Assembly (NCBI GenBank): GCA_013298445.1
Contig: JAAFHQ010000430.1
Span: 1-5,542, forward strand
Source of the DNA: Chitinophagales bacterium
GTDB lineage: Bacteria; Bacteroidota; Bacteroidia; Chitinophagales; Saprospiraceae
Reading direction: 5' to 3'
DNA: 5,542 nt
This document shows, one piece after another, positions 1 through 5,542 of the stretch (the first letter of the stretch is position 1; each line of letters opens with the position of its first letter). Made by a program: the position numbers and the translations under genes. The notes beneath the pieces are model-generated. The model searched no databases. It worked only from the letters and a program-made list of their open reading frames with translations, and had not been told where the DNA came from.

Positions 1-1491
1 CACGATTTGTTTGTGGAGGTTAACCGTTTCCAGCATTTTTTTGGAATAAATACCCCAACGGATCAACTCGTATTTGCGGATCATCTCCCCACCAAATTCC
101 CAGGCTCTTTCGTCAACGATGGCGTTGAAAAACTCTTCTTTTGTAGCTGATCGGGAATCAGTGTAAGCGTCCACTTTTTCTGCCCAACGGTTGGAAGTGA
201 AGGCTCTTTGGCGAACCCTTTTAAAGGCTTCTTTGGCCGCAGCAGTAGGCCCGTTCAGTTCGTTTTCTGCTTCAGCATACATCAACAAGATGTCGGCATA
301 ACGCATCATTGGCCAGTTGATTCCGGTTCCCTTGGCAGAGTTTTGCCCTTGTGGTGTGGTCAGGAAATAGCGACTCCATTTGCCCTGTGCGATGTTGGTT
401 GCACCAGCAAACTCCTCTTGAAACTTGGTATTTACCTGATACAATCCGCAGGTTACATCTCTCCGAATATCAGTTGTATCAAAAGAACAATAGTAACTGA
501 TCGGAACGGCCATGTAATTGTTACCAGAACCCAAAGCATGAGAAGCAGTGGCCCCGCCCTGAACTGTAATCCCGATGTTCCAACCCACATCACCATTGCC
601 CAGTGCAAAAGGTACTTCAAAGAGGACGTCCGAATTTACGGTGGTAATAAACTTGCTTTGGTTCAGAAAAACCTGGCGATAATCTGTTGGTAGTGGACGA
701 TCTTTCAGCGAAATCAACTTGGCCGTGTAATCCTTGGCGATTTGATAATAGGTTTTGTAATCCCCATCTCTGGTCATGGTCATGTCTGGCTTGAGGTAGT
801 AGCCTCCTCTTTGCAGGGCCAAGCGGGCAATCATGCCCAGGGTAAATTCCCGGTTGACTTGTTCTGTCCCATACTGGCATTGATCAGCCCAGAGCATTTT
901 ATCTTCGATGGCTTTCAGGTCATCGATCAATTGCGTCAAAATGACGTTGCGGTTCTCGCGAGGCAAGTAGAAATCAACCCCTGCTTTGGGGGCCTGACGG
1001 ACGTTGGGCACATCGCCGAAATAGTAAATCAACATGCTGTACCAGTAAGCCCGCAGGGTATACACCTCCCCCAACATGTTGTACATCAAACGCTTGGTTT
1101 GTGCGTCTGGCGACTCCAGAGCACCGCTGCTTTCAATTCCTTCAATGGCAATGTTGGCATCACGGATGGAAGTATAAGCTGAATTCCAGAACTGACGGAG
1201 GTCACCATTGGTAGATAAGGCGTTCAGGTTCCAGATTTGGTAACGGTCACTGGAACTGGTCCAGCCACTCTGACGCTCGATGTCGGTATTGCCCGTCATG
1301 TTGTTGGACAAGCGAGACCTGAATCCATCGGTTCCAAACTGTACATAAGCGGCGTTTACCCCTTTGCGGGCATCGTCCACGTTTGAAAATACATAGTTAC
1401 TGTCAAAGGTCGACAGCGAATCTGGCTCCAAAAAATCAGCACAAGAAGCCAGCGAAATAAGCAATGCAAAAATGAATATATTCCTTTTCAT
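1..1491 (-). CDS. SusD/RagB-family nutrient-binding outer-membrane lipoprotein, 3' end outside window
   Basis: This gene encodes the surface lipoprotein partner of the SusC-like transporter just upstream; SusD proteins bind an oligosaccharide or other oligomer and act as a lid on the SusC barrel. The ATG at 1491 opens 497 codons with no stop before the window edge, so the C-terminus is missing (family members are usually about 500-650 aa). The N-terminus MKRNIFIFALLISLASC is a lipoprotein signal with lipobox L14-A15-S16-C17, followed by ADFLEPDS, the usual SusD-type start after the lipidated cysteine. Family signatures include MRYADILLMYAEAENE at residues 396-411 and DERAWEFGGEMIRKYELIRW at 460-479. 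These fit an N-terminal SusD-like half (about 20-230) and a C-terminal SusD/RagB half from about 300. The start lies 22 bp after the susC stop, so the two genes are surely co-transcribed. The family call is firm; the ligand cannot be told from sequence. Confidence 0.95.
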   Translation of the reverse strand, partial: MKRNIFIFALLISLASCADFLEPDSLSTFDSNYVFSNVDDARKGVNAAYVQFGTDGFRSRLSNNMTGNTDIERQSGWTSSSDRYQIWNLNALSTNGDLRQFWNSAYTSIRDANIAIEGIESSGALESPDAQTKRLMYNMLGEVYTLRAYWYSMLIYYFGDVPNVRQAPKAGVDFYLPRENRNVILTQLIDDLKAIEDKMLWADQCQYGTEQVNREFTLGMIARLALQRGGYYLKPDMTMTRDGDYKTYYQIAKDYTAKLISLKDRPLPTDYRQVFLNQSKFITTVNSDVLFEVPFALGNGDVGWNIGITVQGGATASHALGSGNNYMAVPISYYCSFDTTDIRRDVTCGLYQVNTKFQEEFAGATNIAQGKWSRYFLTTPQGQNSAKGTGINWPMMRYADILLMYAEAENELNGPTAAAKEAFKRVRQRAFTSNRWAEKVDAYTDSRSATKEEFFNAIVDERAWEFGGEMIRKYELIRWGIYSKKMLETVNLHKQIV

Positions 1492-1513
1492 TTCATTCTA
1501 CTTTTGTGGGTGA
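1492..1513 (-). promoter_or_regulatory. susC-susD intercistronic gap with translation start region
   Basis: These 22 bp separate the susC TAA from the susD ATG. Read on the minus strand they contain AAAAGTAGAATGAA before the start: A-rich, with no strong Shine-Dalgarno, as is common in Bacteroidota. An extra ATG at 1496 runs into TGA after one further codon (ATG AAA TGA), and that TGA overlaps the real ATG at 1491. Only the 1491 ATG leads into the lipoprotein signal peptide, which decides the start. There is no room for a promoter or terminator, which supports one transcript. Confidence 0.6.
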
Positions 1514-4500
1514 TTAAAAGTTGACATTAACCCCGGCAGTGTAAGCTCTGCTTCGTGGGAAGGAAGAATAATCGACACCTGGAGTAAGTTGGTTGTAGCC
1601 ACTGCGGCCTGTGCTCACCTCTGGGTCATAGCCACTGTACTTGGTCCAGAGTTTCAGGTTGCTGCCGGCGAGGTAAACGCGGACTTGTCCGATCTTCAGT
1701 TTTGAAGTCAAAGCCTTGGGAAGGGTATAGCCAATATTGAGGTTGTTCAAACGAATGAAAGAACCGTCTTCTACCGCCCAGGAGTGAATCACGGCCTGTG
1801 CCACACCATAACTGGCGTGTGACCAGATTTCCTTGTCAGCGTTCATTTGAGCCAGTTGATTCAGGTCGGTAACCACCTGGCCTGGAGTTCCCGTTACCGC
1901 ACCATCAAAGTCAATGTAGGTAAACCGTTTGTCGGAACTCATGGTGCTCAAGAGGTTGCCATAAGTAACCCGTCTGAATTGGTTGTACTGGATTTTACCC
2001 GTGTTGTAGATGTCGTTGCCCAGCGACCAGTTGAAGAAAATGGCGGCATCAAAACCCTTGAAAACGCCACTCAGGCCAAATCCACCTTGTGCAACGGGCA
2101 GTGCATTTCCAATCACTTTACGGTCTTTACTGGTAATTTGTCCGTCGCCATCCAGGTCTTTCAATTTCAAAAAGCCAGGTCTGAGGCGGGTGTTGCCCAC
2201 GGTTCCACCTGCGTTTGGAATACCTTCTTTCAAGGAGTAGGTGCCTGTTTTTGCGTCATAACCTGCAAAATCGGAGGTCTGGTAAAAACCATCGGTTACA
2301 TAACCATAAATATCACCCACTTTGCCACCCACTACGATGTAATAATCGTCGCGGTCTTTCAAGTCGGTACTCGCCCAGTTGGATTGGAAGAAACGAGAGT
2401 TGGTTCCGTCGAGTGCATCAATTTTGGCTACGTTGTGGCCCACCGTGAAGTTGGCAGTCAGGACATAATCGCGGTGTTCCAAAACATTAACATTGAGTCC
2501 CAGTTCTACCCCTTTGTTGGAAGTACTACCGATGTTGTTCCATTGGGTGGTGAACCCGGTATTGGATGGAATGGCAGATTGCAACAACAAGTCTTTGGTG
2601 GTATTGTAATAGAAGTCGAGGCTACCTGTGATTCTTGATTTGTAAAAGCTGAAATCCAAACCAGCGTTGCGGTTGATGGTCGTTTCCCAAACCAGATTGG
2701 GGTTGTACAAAGTTGAGCCGGAAGGAGTATAGTAAGGATTGTCGAAGTTGCCAAAACCAGGCCCGCGCAGGGTAGAACCTACGAACAAAAGCTGGGTAGC
2801 TGTAGAGTTGATGCGGTCGTTACCCGTTTCGCCGTAGCTGAGACGGAGTTTCAGTTCAGAGACGGCATCAGAGTTTTTAAGAAAATCCTCCTCCGAAATC
2901 TTCCATCCCAAAGCAAAGGCCGGGAAAATACCCAGGCGGTTTTCCGCAGCAAATTTACTGGAAGCATCTGCTCTCACTGTAATCGTGGCCAGGTACTTGT
3001 TTTTGAAGCTGTAATCGAGGCGGCCAAAACCAGATACCCGGTTTTCATCGGTAAAAATTTGGGTCTCCAGGCGGTCGGTACGACCAAAGGTCATGTTGGC
3101 AAACAATTCTTCAGGCGTAATCGATAATCGGAAGTCTTCAGAGCGGATAAAGTCGGATTTGCCCCCATTGGAATACACCTCGTGCCCCAGCAAAATGTCA
3201 AAATTGTGCTCGGAAGCCAGGTTGAATTTGTAGTTGAGCGTATTCAGCCAGCGGTAAGAGTCAACAATGGAAGTCCCTTTTTCACCCAAGGGCAGGTTGC
3301 CCCCGTTGTTGAAGGATTCCCCGGTGAGTGGCCCGTAGAAGCGCAGGATTTCGTTGAATCCCTTGGAGGTAGTAATGGTCGACTTGATGTTCAAATTAGG
3401 CGTAATGTCGTATTTGAGCGAGCCGTTGAGGATGTATTCGTTGTTGGTTCTTCTGCGCCAGTCTTGTTCGGCCAGTTTTACCGGGCTAACCAGACTGGAG
3501 ATGAAGGTGGCAAAATCGTCGTTGGGATCGAGTTCGTTCAGGTTCAAATCCAGTTCATCGGCCAAACCATTGACTGGGCGAGTTTGTACGGCATCCTTGA
3601 CGTTCAACTGGGCATTACCAGAAGTACCTGCACCGTTGGTTACGGTATTGGTAAGGCGCGCAGTACCAGTGAAAGTCAACTTTTTGCCTAGCTCCTGATC
3701 AATTTTAAAGTTGATCACATTGCGGCGGTAATTGTTGTTGAGCAACAACCCTTCATCCTGGTTGTTCGAAAAACTCAGCGCCATTTTGGTGGTTTTAGTG
3801 CCACCGCTGATGCTGAGGTTGTGTGATTGTGAAGGCCGGGGCGCGCCAAAAAGCTCTTGCTGCCAATCGGTGGGTTTCTTTTGTTTGTACAGTTCCAAGT
3901 CGTCGTAAACTCCAAAAAAGCGTTCAAAGGAGTTTAAGGCTGCGGTGGAGGAAAGTTTGGCGTACTCGTAATTGGCCAATACAAATTCGTAGGGGTCAAG
4001 CACTTCGTATTTGCGGTCAAAAGGCAGTGTTTTGGACTGGTAGAAAGCATTGTAACTGATCGATACTTTACCTGCTTTTGGGGTTTTCGTGGTGATGACA
4101 ACAACCCCGTTGGCGGCTTGTGCCCCGTAAATAGCAGTAGCAGCCGCATCTTTCAATACGTTGATGCTTTCAATATCGGAGGGTGCAATACCCCGGATTG
4201 AGCTGACAATGAACCCATCTACCACATACAATGGTGAGTTGTCCTGAGTGATGGAGCCCCCGCCGCGCACCCGTATCACCACATCGGCATCGGGCGAACC
4301 ATCGGTGGCCGTGACGTTCACCCCAGGGAGGCGGCCCGCCATGGCTTGAGCAACATCAGCAACGGGAATTTTGGAGAGCTCCTTAGCCCCTAAGGAAGCT
4401 ACCGAGCCGGTCATGTCGCTCTTTTTAATCGCTCCATAACCATAATTTACGATGACCACTTCATCCAGGACTGAAGCGTCTTCCAGCATTATTACATCGA

Positions 4501-4765
4501 CGGTCGTTTTCCCTTCTACGGAAACTTGCTGGGTTTTAAAACCCGTAAAAGAGAATTCCAGAATGGCATTGTTTGGAACGGTAAGGGAATAGGTGCCGTC
4601 AACATTTGTGGCGGTACCATTGGATGTTCCTTGTTGGATGACGCTGGTGCCCGGTAACCCTGCACCAGAAGCGTCCGTTACTTTTCCTTTGACTACTATT
4701 TGTGCATTCAGAAAGCTGCAAAATAGCAGGAGAGAAAGGAATAATAGTCCTTGCTTTGTAGGCAT
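1514..4765 (-). CDS. SusC/RagA-family TonB-dependent outer-membrane transporter
   Basis: This 1083-aa protein should form a 22-strand outer-membrane barrel that imports a ligand delivered by the adjacent SusD-like lipoprotein, powered by TonB-ExbB-ExbD. In order: signal peptide MPTKQGLLFLSLLLFCSFLNA (cleavage near A21); carboxypeptidase-regulatory-like domain about 23-96 (VVKGKVTDASGAGLPG, then NVDGTYSLTVP); TonB-box-like LDEVVIVNYGYG at 100-111; plug about 112-232 with AGRLPGVNV, VIRVRGGGSIT, SPLYVVDGF and IESINVLKDAAATAIYG followed by ANGVVVITTK; then the barrel to the final aromatic (GVNVNF). An EF-hand-like loop, DLDGDGQITSKD, lies at 870-881. Length and domain order are normal for SusC; there is no STN domain, so no direct link to an anti-sigma factor. 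The frame is open back to a TTG at 4843, but ATG 4765 is preferred because it begins a classical signal peptide. The substrate is not predictable. Confidence 0.96.
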   Translation of the reverse strand: MPTKQGLLFLSLLLFCSFLNAQIVVKGKVTDASGAGLPGTSVIQQGTSNGTATNVDGTYSLTVPNNAILEFSFTGFKTQQVSVEGKTTVDVIMLEDASVLDEVVIVNYGYGAIKKSDMTGSVASLGAKELSKIPVADVAQAMAGRLPGVNVTATDGSPDADVVIRVRGGGSITQDNSPLYVVDGFIVSSIRGIAPSDIESINVLKDAAATAIYGAQAANGVVVITTKTPKAGKVSISYNAFYQSKTLPFDRKYEVLDPYEFVLANYEYAKLSSTAALNSFERFFGVYDDLELYKQKKPTDWQQELFGAPRPSQSHNLSISGGTKTTKMALSFSNNQDEGLLLNNNYRRNVINFKIDQELGKKLTFTGTARLTNTVTNGAGTSGNAQLNVKDAVQTRPVNGLADELDLNLNELDPNDDFATFISSLVSPVKLAEQDWRRRTNNEYILNGSLKYDITPNLNIKSTITTSKGFNEILRFYGPLTGESFNNGGNLPLGEKGTSIVDSYRWLNTLNYKFNLASEHNFDILLGHEVYSNGGKSDFIRSEDFRLSITPEELFANMTFGRTDRLETQIFTDENRVSGFGRLDYSFKNKYLATITVRADASSKFAAENRLGIFPAFALGWKISEEDFLKNSDAVSELKLRLSYGETGNDRINSTATQLLFVGSTLRGPGFGNFDNPYYTPSGSTLYNPNLVWETTINRNAGLDFSFYKSRITGSLDFYYNTTKDLLLQSAIPSNTGFTTQWNNIGSTSNKGVELGLNVNVLEHRDYVLTANFTVGHNVAKIDALDGTNSRFFQSNWASTDLKDRDDYYIVVGGKVGDIYGYVTDGFYQTSDFAGYDAKTGTYSLKEGIPNAGGTVGNTRLRPGFLKLKDLDGDGQITSKDRKVIGNALPVAQGGFGLSGVFKGFDAAIFFNWSLGNDIYNTGKIQYNQFRRVTYGNLLSTMSSDKRFTYIDFDGAVTGTPGQVVTDLNQLAQMNADKEIWSHASYGVAQAVIHSWAVEDGSFIRLNNLNIGYTLPKALTSKLKIGQVRVYLAGSNLKLWTKYSGYDPEVSTGRSGYNQLTPGVDYSSFPRSRAYTAGVNVNF

Positions 4766-4815
4766 TTTTGTAGAATTTAAATCTATACCAATGAAAATTT
4801 GTGAAATTTCGAGTG

Positions 4816-4844
4816 CAAAAATTAAGCTATGGTGTATGCTCAAT
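4816..4844 (-). promoter_or_regulatory. Weak candidate Bacteroidota-type promoter for susC
   Basis: On the minus strand AATTTTTG (4823-4816) matches seven of eight positions of the Bacteroidota -7 box TAnnTTTG, treating n as matching. ATTG (4844-4841) sits 17 nt upstream as a rough TTTG-like -33 element. It would place the start of transcription about 40 nt before the susC ATG. Neither box is perfect in this AT-rich stretch, so a chance match is quite possible. Confidence 0.25.
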
Positions 4845-4853
4845 ACAGCATAC
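4834..4853. repeat. Perfect 7-bp inverted repeat with 6-nt loop
   Basis: GTATGCT (4834-4840) and AGCATAC (4847-4853) are perfect reverse complements around CAATAC. The site lies about 70-90 bp before the susC ATG and overlaps the -33 part of the candidate promoter. It could be an operator or, if transcribed, an RNA hairpin. In the susC direction a short T-run (ATTTTTG) follows only after about ten bases, so it is not a standard terminator. Confidence 0.55.
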
Positions 4854-4855
4854 CT

Positions 4856-4878
4856 CCGGCCGGGCTTCCAGAGAAGCC
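4856..4878. repeat. GC-rich palindrome plus 6-bp hairpin in the susC leader
   Basis: CCGGCCGG (4856-4863) is a perfect 8-bp palindrome. It abuts GGCTTC (4863-4868) and GAAGCC (4873-4878), which form a perfect 6-bp stem around the 4-nt loop CAGA. This is the most GC-rich part of an otherwise AT-rich gap. No T-run follows in either direction, so it is not an intrinsic terminator. Confidence 0.5.
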
Positions 4879-4920
4879 AAGCTCAGCAATAGCCTTTTTC
4901 CACATCAAAAACATAGAATG

Positions 4921-4942
4921 CCTGATCAAAAAATTGATCCGG
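4921..4942. repeat. Inverted repeat GATCAA-AAAA-TTGATC with flanking CC/GG pairs
   Basis: GATCAA (4924-4929) and TTGATC (4934-4939) pair perfectly around four A. After one mismatch the flanking CC (4921-4922) and GG (4941-4942) pair as well, giving an 8-of-9 stem. It lies about 160-180 bp upstream of the susC ATG. It could be a dimeric regulator site or a leader hairpin; no trailing T-run supports termination toward susC. Confidence 0.5.
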
Positions 4943-4959
4943 TTTTGAAATAAATAAAC

Positions 4960-4978
4960 TGTCAAATGGGCCTTGACA
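4960..4978. repeat. Inverted repeat TGTCAA-N7-TTGACA
   Basis: TGTCAA (4960-4965) and TTGACA (4973-4978) are perfect reverse complements with a 7-nt spacer, giving 19 bp in all, a size typical of a dimeric transcription-factor site. On the minus strand both arms also read as TTTG-containing segments, but no good -7 box lies at suitable spacing downstream. The regulator is unknown. Confidence 0.45.
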
Positions 4979-5063
4979 AAAAAAAAGAGTAGTGGTAGGC
5001 GGTTTTTCAGTACGATATTAGGTTTTTATATCCCTTCGTGTAACAAGAGTGGATTTTTTTTTT

Positions 5064-5089
5064 ACGCAAACGTTATCGGGAACGTTCCC
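5064..5089. promoter_or_regulatory. Tandem LacI/GalR-like operator sites
   Basis: GGGAACGTTCCC (5078-5089) is a perfect 12-bp palindrome. Overlapping its left edge, ACGCAAACGTTATCGG (5064-5079) has a second AACGTT core with a matching CG pair on each side and a left half identical to the PurR-type half-site ACGCAAAC. The two cores are 12 bp centre to centre, about one helical turn. A central C-G step within AACGTT is the usual LacI-family operator pattern. Binding by a LacI-family protein is inferred; no such regulator is in the window. The sites lie about 300 bp before susC and just after the end of the DUF416-like gene, so susC-susD is the likely target. Confidence 0.55.
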
Positions 5090-5105
5090 AGGATTGTTTT
5101 TAAAT

Positions 5106-5542
5106 TTAGCGGGGATATATAGTCCCTAAATTTACCATATCCGGAAAACGACGATTCATATCTCTCAATTGAAACACCTGCTCTTCATTGATTATTTTTA
5201 TGGTTTGAACTGCACTTAATAAAGCTTGCTGTCTTTCTACTTCATTTAGCATAAAAGAGTTATCCGCAATTTTTTTTTCCAAATCTGGATCGGAAGGATC
5301 AAGATCCAAATACTCTTGAATAAACATGTCCACAGTTGCAATAACTTGTTCTATAATTGCTTCCAGTTCTTGCAAGTCAAAATCACGCAACAAACGAAGC
5401 AGTGCATAACAGGCAATACAAAAATCAAAAGCATAAGCTGCAGCTCCTTCTTCTTCATCCAAGTCGGGAGTGAGTGCTTCGATTTGTTCCAAAAAACTGC
5501 TTAATGAAATTTTTTTAGTATCCGGGAAGGCTATGATGTATT
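5106..5542 (-). CDS. DUF416 (YjaG-like) family protein, 5' end outside window
   Basis: A reading frame of 144 codons ends at TAA (5106-5108) and stays open to the right edge, so the true start is outside. A TTG at 5492 is not the start: the codons before it encode IIAFPDTKKISLSSF, and these fit the family. Visible features are an acidic stretch after ALTPDLDEEEG, a helical AFDFCIACYALLRLL segment, a second helix with IIEQVIATVDMFIQEYL, the DPDLEKKIADNSFMLNEVERQ segment and a C-terminal NLGTIYPR. By recall this order matches E. coli YjaG (DUF416, about 196 aa), so roughly the first 50 residues are missing. The family's function is not known; no signal peptide or membrane segment is seen, so it should be cytoplasmic. 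Its GC is clearly lower than that of susC-susD, and 340 bp separate it from susC, so it is probably not in that operon. Confidence 0.7.
   Translation of the reverse strand, partial: YIIAFPDTKKISLSSFLEQIEALTPDLDEEEGAAAYAFDFCIACYALLRLLRDFDLQELEAIIEQVIATVDMFIQEYLDLDPSDPDLEKKIADNSFMLNEVERQQALLSAVQTIKIINEEQVFQLRDMNRRFPDMVNLGTIYPR

Larger units (their letters stand above)
4766..5105 (-). promoter_or_regulatory. Non-coding regulatory region and probable leader upstream of susC
   Basis: This 340-bp gap between the DUF416-like gene stop and the susC start has no credible ORF on either strand. Read toward susC it holds: LacI-like sites (5064-5089), a run of ten A (5063-5054), an inverted repeat TGTCAA-N7-TTGACA (4960-4978), a hairpin at 4921-4942, a more GC-rich segment with an 8-bp palindrome CCGGCCGG (4856-4863) and a 6-bp stem (4863-4878), and a 7-bp stem (4834-4853). 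The susC start is preceded by A-rich CTACAAAA. It must contain the promoter of the susC-susD unit; the exact start of transcription cannot be fixed by eye. Confidence 0.7.

Noticed and set aside
208..1182. Plus-strand and other-frame reading frames within the susD region (208-693, 742-1182, and minus 617-880)
   Set aside because: All lie inside the susD-like gene, whose continuous minus-strand frame from 1491 has clear family motifs. They have no recognisable domains and are antisense or alternate-frame shadows.
1847..4149. Long plus-strand frames opposite susC, including one of 263 codons at 1847-2638 and one of 169 at 3182-3691
   Set aside because: They are antisense to strongly conserved susC sequence, resemble no known family, and such open frames are expected opposite long genes of this composition.
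4593..4892. Plus-strand frame of 99 codons crossing the susC start and leader
   Set aside because: Most of it is antisense to the signal peptide and regulatory-like domain of susC; the protein has no recognisable features.
5078..5089. GGGAACGTTCCC as a transcription terminator for the DUF416-like gene
   Set aside because: It has no loop, and in the minus direction the following homopolymer is A rather than T; the overlapping AACGTT site points to protein binding instead.
4966..5121. Possible 51-codon plus-strand ORF from ATG 4966
   Set aside because: In the given sequence the frame stops at TAG 4990-4992 after eight codons. It would open only if the run of nine A (4978-4986) lost one base, and the resulting peptide looks like nothing known.
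5316..5504. Plus-strand frame of 62 codons opposite the DUF416-like gene
   Set aside because: Antisense to a frame with family resemblance; no domain or plausible start region.
1..5542. Mobile element, CRISPR array, tRNA or rRNA
   Set aside because: No transposase or integrase frame, no regularly spaced repeats, no terminal inverted repeats and no RNA-gene-like sequence were seen.

Overview
The window looks like Bacteroidota DNA. It holds a SusC/SusD outer-membrane nutrient-uptake pair, and both genes, like the third one, lie on the minus strand. The pairing of a SusC-type TonB-dependent transporter (carboxypeptidase-regulatory-like domain in front of the plug) with a SusD-type lipoprotein is typical of this phylum, as are A-rich translation starts without a strong Shine-Dalgarno sequence. 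The mid-40s to 50s percent GC of the pair would suit an environmental lineage such as Saprospiria or Cytophagia, but the sequence does not fix the genus.

In transcription order (right to left) the layout is as follows. Positions 5542-5106 carry the 3' part of a gene that resembles the DUF416 (YjaG-like) family; its start lies beyond the window. Positions 5105-4766 are a non-coding gap of 340 bp. Its far end holds a perfect 12-bp palindrome and a second AACGTT-centred site resembling LacI/GalR-family operators; nearer susC lie several short inverted repeats and one weak promoter candidate. Positions 4765-1514 are a complete susC-like gene (1083 aa). After 22 bp comes a susD-like lipoprotein gene from 1491, which runs off the left edge with 497 codons visible.

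SusC and SusD proteins work together: the lipoprotein is a lid that captures a ligand on the cell surface, and the TonB-dependent barrel imports it using energy from the TonB-ExbBD complex. No glycoside hydrolase, peptidase, sigma/anti-sigma pair or sensor is visible, and SusC has no N-terminal STN signalling domain, so the substrate cannot be named. The most informative non-coding signal is the pair of LacI-like sites, which suggests sugar-responsive control, although they lie about 300 bp from the susC start. The coding content is a standard system; I see no evidence of a new class of system.
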